A stretch of DNA of 64,000 bases from Pseudolabrys sp035718275. Its GTDB lineage: Bacteria; Pseudomonadota; Alphaproteobacteria; Rhizobiales; Xanthobacteraceae. Positions within the stretch are counted from its first letter, which is position 1. Each line of letters opens with the position of its first letter. Location: NCBI GenBank assembly GCA_035718275.1, contig DASTHI010000031.1, positions 186,001 to 250,000 on the forward strand, read 5' to 3'. The notes beneath the pieces are model-generated. The model was not told the origin of the DNA. It saw only the letters and a program-made list of their open reading frames with translations, and did not search any database. The translations under genes and the position numbers were made by a program. Shown piece by piece: positions 8,275 through 15,588 of this stretch.

Positions 8275-9003
8275 TCAAGTCTTCGAAGATGCTCGACCCG
8301 TCGCCCTTGGTCCAATCCGGATTGAAAACGTTCCCAACCGCTCGATCGAACAATCGACCACGTCTCCTGGCACAAGCGGACCGACGCCAGCGGGCGTGCC
8401 AGTGAGAATGATGTCGCCAGGGCAAAGTTCATACTGGTTCGAAAGTTTGGCGATGATTTCCGGCACGTTCCAGATCATCTGGCTGATATCGCCCTTCTGC
8501 CGTGTGCGTCCGTTGACCGACAGGCTGATCGATCCGCTGCGGATCGGCCCAGTCGCTTCGATGCGGTGAATGGCGCCGCACGGCGCCGAATGATCGAACG
8601 ATTTGCCCATTTCCCATGGAAGGCCGCGCTTCGCAGCCTCGCGCTGCAGGTCGCGGCGGGTGAGATCGATGCCGATGGCATAGCCGAAGATATGTGTTTC
8701 AGCCGTTGCAACAGGAATATCTGATCCCCCGCGGCCGATCGCAGCCACAAGTTCGACCTCGAATTGAAAGTCGCTGGTGCCCGCCGGGTAAGGGATCACG
8801 GAATCGGCATGCACCAGCGCGTCTGTCGGCTTCTGGAAAAAGAAAGGCGGATCGCGCTCGTCCGCCTCTTTCATCTCGCGGATATGATCGAGATAGTTGC
8901 GTCCCACGCAATAGATCCGCCGTATCCGAAAGCGCGCATCGTGTCCGACGATCGGGAGTGTCACCGGCTCAGCCGCAATCGTTACTGCCAGGTCGCTGTT
9001 CAC
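8275..9003 (-). CDS. Fumarylacetoacetate hydrolase family protein
   Basis: The 242-residue protein fits the short FAH family, which uses Mg or Mn to hydrolyse C-C bonds in acylpyruvate-like compounds or to decarboxylate oxaloacetate. Family marks are RRIYCVGRNYLDH near residue 30, the metal-binding FEVELV (about residue 81) with a later D in GIDLTRRD, and LTGTPAGVGP near residue 203. The start is a GTG whose last bases overlap the stop of the upstream cupin gene by four bases, so the two are translationally coupled. As the last gene of the XRE/deacetylase/amidase/ABC cluster it probably cleaves a late ring-opened intermediate. That placement is inference. Confidence 0.88.
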   Translation of the reverse strand: MNSDLAVTIAAEPVTLPIVGHDARFRIRRIYCVGRNYLDHIREMKEADERDPPFFFQKPTDALVHADSVIPYPAGTSDFQFEVELVAAIGRGGSDIPVATAETHIFGYAIGIDLTRRDLQREAAKRGLPWEMGKSFDHSAPCGAIHRIEATGPIRSGSISLSVNGRTRQKGDISQMIWNVPEIIAKLSNQYELCPGDIILTGTPAGVGPLVPGDVVDCSIERLGTFSIRIGPRATGRASSKT

Positions 9004-9413
9004 CAGGGGCGGTCCCTCACATTGGTGATGTGGTCACGATCGGGAGGCGTCAGGCAAAGCCCGATGCAGGAATAGACCAGCTCGGGATGCGGATTGAAGC
9101 CGCGATGAAATTTGCCAATTGGTTCGGAATAGACATCCCCCGCCTTTGCCCGGACCAGCGAACCTTCCTGGAAGTGGGCCTCGAACAGGCCTTGCGTGCA
9201 CACGAAGAACGTCGCGCCATTATGGCAATGCCAGTTTGTGTAGCCGCCGGGCACGATTTCGGCGCTGAAAACCAGCACCTTCGCCTGCGCATCTTTCGGA
9301 AGCGAGCTGTAGACCGAATCGAGAAGGACGTTGCGCCTGTGCTGTTCGCCAAGCTTGAGAAAGCCATCGAGGCTTAGCTTAAGATCCTTGTACTTGTCGA
9401 GCTGGAGTTGCAC
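9000..9413 (-). CDS. Cupin domain protein
   Basis: This is a 137-residue single-domain cupin. The motif around WHCHNGATFFV (about residues 61-71) supplies the His metal ligands, and the second motif AGDVYSEPIGKFHRGFN (about 92-108) supplies the last His. Such proteins are small metal enzymes (dioxygenases, isomerases, amidohydrolases) or binding proteins. The start is a GTG with AGGGA seven bases upstream. The gene ends in a four-base overlap with the FAH gene and begins shortly after the ABC permease. It sits between transporter and hydrolase and is probably a catabolic enzyme of the same pathway. The exact reaction cannot be read from the sequence. Confidence 0.8.
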   Translation of the reverse strand: MQLQLDKYKDLKLSLDGFLKLGEQHRRNVLLDSVYSSLPKDAQAKVLVFSAEIVPGGYTNWHCHNGATFFVCTQGLFEAHFQEGSLVRAKAGDVYSEPIGKFHRGFNPHPELVYSCIGLCLTPPDRDHITNVRDRPW

Positions 9414-9436
9414 GTCTCGAATCCCTTTATGTTTCG

Positions 9437-10279
9437 TCAGTTTCCGAAAGTGACACTATCGGAGCCGCGCGTCGCCCACCCGGTCATGCGTTGCTCGATG
9501 GCAACGCAAATCACGTACATTCCGACGCCCATGAGCCCGGTGACGATAAGTCCGGCGAAAGCCAACGGGACCTCAAAGCGTGAGGATGCGACCAGCATCA
9601 GGTGACCGATCCCGGCGTTGGCGGCCACTGTTTCAGCCACAATCGATCCGACGAAGGCGACCGTCATCGCGATCTTCAGCGAGGCGAAGAAATAGGGCAT
9701 CGCCCTCGGCAGGCCGACTTTCATGATCACCTGGCGCCGCGTCGCGCCCAGTGCGCGCAGCACATCGCGCAATTCAGGTTCGACAGTCGCGATGCCGGTC
9801 GCGACATTTACAAGAATTGGAAAGAACGACAGTAGAAATGCGGTAATCACCGCCGGGATCGTGCCGATGCCGAACCAGATGACCAGCACCGGGATGACGG
9901 CAACTTTCGGCACGGAATTGAAGGCGATCAGCGCGGGATAAAAACCATCATAGATCACCCGTGAAGACCCGAGCGCCACCCCACCAATGCCGCCGATCAC
10001 GATGGCGAAGGCGAAGCCGACAAGGGTGGTCATCAGCGTCTGCCATGAATTCTCGAGAATCGGCACGCGCCATCGCCACAGCTCCTCGAAGATCGCAGTC
10101 GGAGCCGGCAGCACGAACTGCTGGATCTGAAAGATCCGGACGGCCAGTTCCCAAAGCACAAACATGCCGGCGATGACCGCCCACGGAAGCACCTGACGGA
10201 CGAGCTTACGATCGAAGAATGAAGTGGGTCGCACCGGAAGCTCAACGCTGTCGGCACTTGCGACGCGCGTGTTTTCCAT
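9437..10279 (-). CDS. ABC transporter permease (SsuC/TauC type)
   Basis: The 280-residue inner-membrane protein has about six helices and the permease loop that contacts the ATPase (ELRDVLRALGATRRQVIMKV, about residues 175-195). It belongs to the family that moves sulfonates, nitrate, pyrimidine precursors and related small organics. Starting at the ATG near 10279 places it one base after the ATPase stop; an upstream in-frame ATG at 10327 would add 16 residues that overlap the ATPase gene. It works with the ATPase just upstream and, presumably, with the NMT1-type binding protein encoded divergently at 13935. Confidence 0.87.
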   Translation of the reverse strand: MENTRVASADSVELPVRPTSFFDRKLVRQVLPWAVIAGMFVLWELAVRIFQIQQFVLPAPTAIFEELWRWRVPILENSWQTLMTTLVGFAFAIVIGGIGGVALGSSRVIYDGFYPALIAFNSVPKVAVIPVLVIWFGIGTIPAVITAFLLSFFPILVNVATGIATVEPELRDVLRALGATRRQVIMKVGLPRAMPYFFASLKIAMTVAFVGSIVAETVAANAGIGHLMLVASSRFEVPLAFAGLIVTGLMGVGMYVICVAIEQRMTGWATRGSDSVTFGN

Positions 10280-10280
10280 A

Positions 10281-11072
10281 TCAGGCTGCGCTTGCACGTG
10301 CTGCACTGATGTGCTCCCGCAATTCATGCACCAGGTTCACTGATTCAGGTTGATAGGTGCTGTCGAGGCTCCGCGGCCGCGCCGTTTTCACTTCGCGATC
10401 AAGGATGATCCGGCCCGGCCGTGCGCTCATGACGAGCACGCGATCGGCCAGGAACACCGCTTCGCGCAGGTCGTGAGTGACCAGGATCACCGTCGGCCGG
10501 CGCGCCAGCCAGAGTTCCTGCAGCGCCAGCCACAGCTCCTCGCGCGTGAACATGTCGAGAGCGCCGAACGGCTCGTCGAGCATAAGAAGCGAGGGCTCAT
10601 GAATGAGCGCGCGGCAAAGCTGCGCCCGCTGCTGCATGCCTCCTGAAAGCTGCCAGGGCTGCTTGGCCTCGTACCCCTTGAGCCCGACGAGCGCGAGAAG
10701 GTCGCGCGCTTTCGCTTCGTAGCCGCTCCGCTCCTTGCGCAATCGGCTTGCATGCGGCTCAACAATCTCGAGCGGCAGCATCACGTTCTGCAGGATCGTG
10801 CGCCAGGGAAGCAACGACGAATTCTGAAAAGCCATGCCGACGCAATTCAGCGGCCCGGCAACGGGCCTGCTTGCGACGCTGACATGACCAACGGTAGCGG
10901 GCCAGAGTCCGGTGACCACCTTCATGAGCGTGGATTTTCCGCAGCCGGACGGACCTACAACGGCGACGAATTCTCCCTGCTCCACTTCGAAGCTGGTCCG
11001 GTGAAGCGCAAGCGCCGTCTCCTCCTCGTTGTAACGAAGCGAAACGTCCTGCAGTCGAACGAAACCAGGCAC
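10281..11072 (-). CDS. ABC transporter ATP-binding protein (SsuB/TauB type)
   Basis: This is the nucleotide-binding subunit of about 263 residues. Walker A (GPSGCGKST), the Q-loop (AFQNSSLLPW), the signature LSGGMQQR, Walker B (LLMLDEP) and the His switch (VTHDL) are all intact. The frame is open further upstream to 11246, but that part would overlap the amidase gene and has no family similarity. The GTG at 11072, preceded by GGGGA, is the best start. It energises the permease encoded next. Its substrate should match that of the amidase/deacetylase cluster in which it lies. Confidence 0.88.
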   Translation of the reverse strand: MPGFVRLQDVSLRYNEEETALALHRTSFEVEQGEFVAVVGPSGCGKSTLMKVVTGLWPATVGHVSVASRPVAGPLNCVGMAFQNSSLLPWRTILQNVMLPLEIVEPHASRLRKERSGYEAKARDLLALVGLKGYEAKQPWQLSGGMQQRAQLCRALIHEPSLLMLDEPFGALDMFTREELWLALQELWLARRPTVILVTHDLREAVFLADRVLVMSARPGRIILDREVKTARPRSLDSTYQPESVNLVHELREHISAARASAA

Positions 11073-11152
11073 GAGCTTTCCCCGATCAGCCAATAGCGTC
11101 GTGGCGGCCCATTCGCGGGCGCGCAAATTGCGGATCGGCGCCGTTGCGCATC

Positions 11153-12121
11153 CTATTTCTGCAGGATGCTCTTGTGCACCATCGCGTGCACGCCTTTGAC
11201 ATTGTTCACGGTCTGCGTCACGTGCAGGTCCCCGGCAAAACTGCACATTGCATAGGCTTCATCCTTGTGGATGCCGGTCATGGTTACGATCCAGTCGATC
11301 ATTTCCTTGAGCGCCTGACGTGCCGCATCATCAAGGTCCGTATCAAGGCCGAACGTGATGTAATGGGTCGCGGTTTCGGCCCGCGGCATCTTCCAGCCGA
11401 GGTTTTTCTTCACGTGGAATTCGAACGTGCCGGCGAGCGCAGTTTCTATCGCGGTGCCGTCGACCTCTCCGTCACCCTGCGCCGCATGGCCATCGCCCGT
11501 CGAGAACAGCGCGCCTTCGTTCCACACCGGGAGGTAGATGGTACTCCCGGCCGTCAGTTCCTTGCAGTCGAGATTGCCGCCGAATTCACGCGGTTCCTTG
11601 CTGTTCTGGCGTCCGAACACGGCGGCCGGCGCCACGGCCAATTGGCCGAAAAAAGGAGCGATCGGAATCTTGTAGCCTGAGGCCGTAGTCGCGACATTCG
11701 CTTTCAAATCAAGAGGTACATGGATCAGCTTTGTGTACGGGAAATCTTCGGGAATAGTCCCCATGTAGCCGCGGAAGACATTCCAGCCCCAGTTCTGACG
11801 CAGCTTGATGTCGAGGATCTTGACCTCGAGAACATCGCCTACGGCCGCATTGCGGATATACACCGGCCCCGTGAAGATGTGATTGCCCGACCCTTTCTTC
11901 ACCTTCTGATGAATTTCGACGATGTCGGGCAGAATATCGAAGCCGCTGTCCTTGGCCGGCATCCACTCTGGGTTGCAGGTGGCGCATTCGATTGTCACCC
12001 GCTCGCCGGAATCGATCGTGAGCGCGGGTTTGATCGTGGCGTCTAGATACCCCCAATGCACCGTCTCGGGCGTCGCCCGCAAAAGCTTGGTCGCTGTGTT
12101 CGCTGTGGTGCTCACATTCAT
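11153..12121 (-). CDS. Acetamidase/formamidase family protein
   Basis: The 322-residue protein matches the FmdA/AmdA family, which hydrolyses short amides such as formamide or acetamide to acid plus ammonia. Visible family marks are HWGYLDA near residue 23, the GSGNHIFTGPVYI segment, GYMGTIPEDFP, and the central STGDGHAAQGDGEVDG (about residues 210-225), which provides acidic and His residues of the active site. Start at ATG 12121 with GAGG six bases upstream. It lies nine bases from the deacetylase gene upstream. In this cluster it probably removes the amide or formamide released after ring opening. Confidence 0.9.
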   Translation of the reverse strand: MNVSTTANTATKLLRATPETVHWGYLDATIKPALTIDSGERVTIECATCNPEWMPAKDSGFDILPDIVEIHQKVKKGSGNHIFTGPVYIRNAAVGDVLEVKILDIKLRQNWGWNVFRGYMGTIPEDFPYTKLIHVPLDLKANVATTASGYKIPIAPFFGQLAVAPAAVFGRQNSKEPREFGGNLDCKELTAGSTIYLPVWNEGALFSTGDGHAAQGDGEVDGTAIETALAGTFEFHVKKNLGWKMPRAETATHYITFGLDTDLDDAARQALKEMIDWIVTMTGIHKDEAYAMCSFAGDLHVTQTVNNVKGVHAMVHKSILQK

Positions 12122-12129
12122 GACCGACC

Positions 12130-13032
12130 TCAACTGCCGGGAATGATCCCCGGCTCCATGCTGTAACAATACTTCGCGATTTCACCGGCGCGTGTGAACC
12201 AGATCTGGCCAGCCTCCTTGTGCTGCACGCAGTGCTTCAAAGCCTGCCGCAGCGGTCGCAATCGAAACGGCTGTCCAAGAATGAAGCCGTGTAGCGACAG
12301 CGAGAACACCAGCGGCTGCTTCTCGGAAGCTTCCAGCAATTCTTCGAATTGATCGACAATCATATCGGCAAATTCCCGGCCCGTGTGATCGCGTATCGCA
12401 AGCGCGCCGGCGTCGTTGAGTTCCATCGGATAAGGTACTGACAGCAGCGGGCCGGCGCGCGTACGCATCCAAATCGGCTGGTCATCCACCGGCCAGTCGA
12501 GTAGGTGCGTGAAGCCGCATTCCTTGAGCAGATCGGGAGTCACGTTCGACTCCGCGGCGCCGGGTCCCATCCAGCCGGTTGGCCGCACGCCAACATGCTT
12601 CGTGATGACATCGACGCATTCCTGGATGACGCGCCGCTCGTCATCCTCCCACATGCCGCGCAATACTTCGGCATTGGTGCGGCCGTGACCAAGCACGTCG
12701 TCGCCGCGCTGCTTTATCTTCTCGATGATGTCGGGATATTCGTAGCAGACTGCGGAATTCAGCAGGATCGATGCAGGCAACTTGAGCTCATCGAGAATCT
12801 CGAAGAAGCGCCAGTTCCCCACCCGGTTGCCGTAATCGCGCCAGGCGTAGTTGCGCGTGGTCTGCGGGCCGGTGCGATTGTGCGGGTCCATGCCCAGCCC
12901 GGCCTGGAACGCGAAGTGTTCGATGTTGAGTGCGACATAGAACGCGAGCCTTTTGCCGTCAGGCCAAGTGTAGTGCTTGCGTCTCGTGATCGGAATGAAA
13001 TCATATCGCTTGTGGTGAGGCAGCTTCAGCAT
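12130..13032 (-). CDS. Polysaccharide-deacetylase family hydrolase, PuuE-like
   Basis: This is a 300-residue NodB-fold protein without a signal peptide, so cytoplasmic. The segment YAWRDYGNRVGNWRFFEILDE (about residues 62-82) and DVLGHGRTNAE (about 112-122) resemble PuuE-type allantoinases and related cyclic-imide hydrolases rather than chitin deacetylases. LLSVPYPMELND and SLSLHGFILGQ are further family marks. The start ATG has GGGGGA upstream. It is the first catabolic gene after the regulator, followed closely by the amidase. A C-N bond hydrolysis on a cyclic ureide, imide or lactam is the most likely role; allantoin itself is not proven. Confidence 0.82.
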   Translation of the reverse strand: MLKLPHHKRYDFIPITRRKHYTWPDGKRLAFYVALNIEHFAFQAGLGMDPHNRTGPQTTRNYAWRDYGNRVGNWRFFEILDELKLPASILLNSAVCYEYPDIIEKIKQRGDDVLGHGRTNAEVLRGMWEDDERRVIQECVDVITKHVGVRPTGWMGPGAAESNVTPDLLKECGFTHLLDWPVDDQPIWMRTRAGPLLSVPYPMELNDAGALAIRDHTGREFADMIVDQFEELLEASEKQPLVFSLSLHGFILGQPFRLRPLRQALKHCVQHKEAGQIWFTRAGEIAKYCYSMEPGIIPGS

Positions 13033-13087
13033 GCGTTTACGTCCCCCGACGCGGCACCATTTTTTTCGAACGGCACGCTAGACTAGT

Positions 13088-13100
13088 TCAAGTTACTTGA
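13088..13100. promoter_or_regulatory. Palindrome upstream of the catabolic operon
   Basis: TCAAGT and ACTTGA form a perfect 13-base palindrome around one central T. It lies in the 79-base gap between the regulator stop and the deacetylase start. Its place in front of the catabolic genes makes it a candidate operator for the cupin-HTH regulator encoded next to it. No clear -35/-10 pair was identified. Confidence 0.4.
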
Positions 13101-13111
13101 TCAACGGGAAA

Positions 13112-13801
13112 TTAGAACGTCGGCGGCGTATTCACGAACAGGATGCGCGCCTCGGCCTTTCCTCGGTTCCTGTATCCGTGGCCGATCTCCGAGCGGAAGC
13201 AGAACGTGTCGCCGACGGACAACTGATACGCCTTGTCGCCGAGAAACAGCTCGATCTCGCCGGCAATGACATAGCCGACTTCCTCGCCTTCGTGCGAAAT
13301 CAGGCCGAAGCTCGAGCCGCCCGGCGCGACCACGTGGATGTTGCTCTGCAGAAGGTGTCCTTTCGCATACGGGATGACGCGCTCCATCACGATGCCATGC
13401 CCACGCCGCACCGGATCCATCTCTATCCTTGATCGGCGCCCGGCGCGCGTGACGACCGGGGCATCCTGCTGCTCCTGCGTGAAGAGCTCTCCGAGGCCTA
13501 TTTGCAGTACTCCGCAGAGCTTGTGCAGGACCTGCAGCGAGGGCTCGATCTTGTTGTTCTCGATTTTCGACACCAGACTTTCGGAGCAGCCTGCCGCCTC
13601 GGCAACGTCCTTTAGGCGCGAGCCGCGCATGAGTCTCGCATGCCGCAGCCGCGTGCCGATCGCGTATCGCGCAAGGTCGAGAACCTCGGCGCTCTCCCGT
13701 GCAAGTCGGCGCTGGCCCTTGCTGCTGCCCTTTGCGTGCAGCGGCAATTGGGCGCGCTCGGTCCGCGGCGCGGTTCTGTTCCTGGATTTCGGCATGCTCA
13801 T
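13112..13801 (-). CDS. XRE-type HTH regulator with C-terminal cupin
   Basis: The 229-residue transcription regulator begins with a basic, disordered start (1-40). A helix-turn-helix follows at about 48-105 (GTRLRHARLMRGSRLKDVAEAA, SESLVSKIENN), then a cupin effector domain at about 150-225 (HEGEEVGYVIAGEIELFLGD, SVGDTFCFRSEIGHGYRN). Regulators of this build (SutR/PuuR type) usually sense a small metabolite and control adjacent catabolic genes. It sits at the head of the deacetylase-amidase-ABC-cupin-FAH series and is divergent from the ABC binding protein. It therefore probably controls both directions. Confidence 0.88.
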   Translation of the reverse strand: MSMPKSRNRTAPRTERAQLPLHAKGSSKGQRRLARESAEVLDLARYAIGTRLRHARLMRGSRLKDVAEAAGCSESLVSKIENNKIEPSLQVLHKLCGVLQIGLGELFTQEQQDAPVVTRAGRRSRIEMDPVRRGHGIVMERVIPYAKGHLLQSNIHVVAPGGSSFGLISHEGEEVGYVIAGEIELFLGDKAYQLSVGDTFCFRSEIGHGYRNRGKAEARILFVNTPPTF

Positions 13802-13822
13802 TCCATTCGGTCTGGGGAGCTC

Positions 13823-13904
13823 ACGATAATCACGTTCGGCAAGCCATTCAATTGACTTTCCTGACGATAAAGTTAGCGTTCGTGAAAAGGCGCGAGGACG
13901 ATAA
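13823..13904. promoter_or_regulatory. Three ACGATAA repeats in the divergent spacer
   Basis: ACGATAA occurs three times in the same orientation, at about 13823, 13864 and 13898, between the regulator and the binding-protein gene. A TTGACT that could serve as a -35 element lies at 13852. Repeats of this kind in a divergent spacer can be regulator sites; this is a candidate only. Confidence 0.35.
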
Positions 13905-13934
13905 CGCGCCCGTCACCGGAGAGGAGATTTCCAA

Positions 13935-14972
13935 ATGCTCAAATTCTGCACGCATGCCCGACGAGCCCTTGCGCTCGCTGCGGTCGTGCTTCTTGCCCTT
14001 TCGGCGCACGCACGCGCGCAGGCGCCGGAGAAAAAGGACATCAAGGTGATGATGGACTGGATCATCCAGGGCACGCACGCGCCATTTTTCGTCGCGCAAC
14101 AGAAGGGCTACTATAAGGACGCCGGACTCAATGTGCAGATCGACGCCGGCAAAGGCGCGACCAATGTCGCCGTCAGTGTTGCCGGCGGCGTCTATGACTT
14201 TGGCTGGGTCGACATGCCGTCAATGATCAAGTTCAACGCGCAGAACCCGAGCTCGCCGCTCATCGCAGTCTATATCAGCTTCGATGACTCTCCTCTCGCA
14301 TTCATCACGCTTAAGTCCAAGAATATCCGCAAGCCCGCGGACCTGAACGGCGCGCGCATCGCCGGAGGTCCTGGCACAGCCGTGCACGATACGGCGTCGA
14401 TCCTGTTCAAGGCCGCGCATGCAGAAAACGTCAAGGTAAATTGGCTGCCTGTGCAGCCGCAGCTGTTCGGCCCGATGGTTCTGCGCGGCGAGGCTGATGG
14501 CACGGGTGGCTTCATCAATTCCAACATTCCGGCGTTGATGGATGTCGGCATCAAGTTCGATGACATCTACGCCGTGAAATATGCCGATTTCGGCGCCAAC
14601 ATGTACGGCCTGACACTCGCCACGACCAAGGCTTTCATCGAGAAGAATCCGCAGACTGTGCGCGCCATGGTGAAGGCTCTGAACCGCGGCACCATCGACA
14701 CCATCAAGGATCCGGCCGCCGCGCTCAAAGTGATGAAGAGCGTCGACGCAATGATGAAGGACGATATTGAAAAGGTAAGGCTCGATCTTGCGCTCACCGT
14801 CACCAATACGAAGTGGGTAAAGGAGCACGGACTGAGCGTGGCGCAGCCTGAGCGAATAAAGTTCACGATCGACTCTGTGGCAGCCGCGTATGGCCTCACC
14901 AACCCGCCCAAGCCGGAGGACGTTTACAACGACAAGTTCCTGCCGCCGGTCTCCGAGCGGATGGTCAAATAA
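13935..14972 (+). CDS. ABC transporter substrate-binding protein (NMT1/THI5-like)
   Basis: This is a 345-residue periplasmic protein with a signal peptide (cleavage near AHARAQ, residue 29). The opening VMMDWIIQGTHAPFFVAQQKGYYKDAG is the NMT1/SsuA-like pattern, whose members bind pyrimidine precursors, sulfonates, nitrate or aromatic acids. The GGPGTAVHD segment near residue 143 matches the ligand-loop region. A GAGGAG site precedes the ATG. It is divergent from the regulator and from the operon holding the matching ATPase and permease, and completes that transporter. The two aromatic residues in the DWIIQ opening fit a flat ring ligand, which is inference. Confidence 0.88.
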   Translation: MLKFCTHARRALALAAVVLLALSAHARAQAPEKKDIKVMMDWIIQGTHAPFFVAQQKGYYKDAGLNVQIDAGKGATNVAVSVAGGVYDFGWVDMPSMIKFNAQNPSSPLIAVYISFDDSPLAFITLKSKNIRKPADLNGARIAGGPGTAVHDTASILFKAAHAENVKVNWLPVQPQLFGPMVLRGEADGTGGFINSNIPALMDVGIKFDDIYAVKYADFGANMYGLTLATTKAFIEKNPQTVRAMVKALNRGTIDTIKDPAAALKVMKSVDAMMKDDIEKVRLDLALTVTNTKWVKEHGLSVAQPERIKFTIDSVAAAYGLTNPPKPEDVYNDKFLPPVSERMVK

Positions 14973-15009
14973 ATATCGGGAGCGGGCTAGAGCTCAGCCG
15001 AGAGAAGTG

Positions 15010-15044
15010 ATTCCGGGACAGTGCGCGAGCGCCGGACCCGGAAT
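15010..15044 (+). terminator. Possible terminator after the binding-protein gene
   Basis: ATTCCGGG and CCCGGAAT form an 8-bp stem around a 19-base GC-rich loop that can itself pair, followed by a short TTTA. It lies 38 bases after the stop of the binding protein. The weak T tract makes it uncertain. Confidence 0.35.
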
Positions 15045-15114
15045 TTAGGTGCAGGCACGGAGAGTGCACCCGCGTCTCATGCTGCCGGATATGAAAAACG
15101 GTGCGCGAGCGGGA

Positions 15115-15588
15115 TCAAACGGTCCCGCAGTATTGCTTCCAGGCCTGCAGGATGTCCGTGAACCCTGCAGGCTGGGCCTCACAATTCGCGCCGTCCGGCG
15201 GAATAGTGACCCATGGCTGGGCGCTGCGCGTCCAGATGTGTCCCACCGGAAAAAGCCAGCGCGTGTCGTCGAGATTGCCGGGCTTCACGATGGTGATCTT
15301 CGTGTTGGCTCTCGGCTCATGAAAGAGTCGGGTGCCACAGCTCGCGCAGATTACGCAATCGATCACACGCCCGCTTTCGTGCTGGCGCTCCCACACTGCC
15401 GGCTTGCCTTCCGTGATCACGACCGCATTCCTTTCGGCGAGAAGCGATAGGGCGAAGGCGCTGCCCGACTGGCGCTGGCACTCGGTGCAATGGCACGCGT
15501 ACACAGCAAGTGGCGCGGACGTGATCTTGTAGGCGACTTTTCTGCACTGACACCTGCCAGTCAGCGGCAGTTCGAAATTCGGTTTCAT
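15115..15588 (-). CDS. GFA (Mss4-like) zinc protein
   Basis: This is a 157-residue member of the GFA family, named after a proposed glutathione-dependent formaldehyde-activating enzyme, although most members have unknown roles. Zinc-binding cysteines are seen in GRCQCRKVAY, in CHCTECQRQSG and in CASCGTRLF, in the usual order. The start ATG at 15588 overlaps the last bases of the thiamine-diphosphate enzyme gene by four bases, so they are coupled. Working with a decarboxylase/lyase, it could capture an aldehyde product. That is inference. Confidence 0.85.
   Translation of the reverse strand: MKPNFELPLTGRCQCRKVAYKITSAPLAVYACHCTECQRQSGSAFALSLLAERNAVVITEGKPAVWERQHESGRVIDCVICASCGTRLFHEPRANTKITIVKPGNLDDTRWLFPVGHIWTRSAQPWVTIPPDGANCEAQPAGFTDILQAWKQYCGTV

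Noticed and set aside
10281..11246. N-terminal extension of the ABC ATPase
   Set aside because: The extra 58 codons overlap the amidase gene, are rich in Arg and Ala, and a GTG with a good GGGGA site lies directly before the conserved domain.
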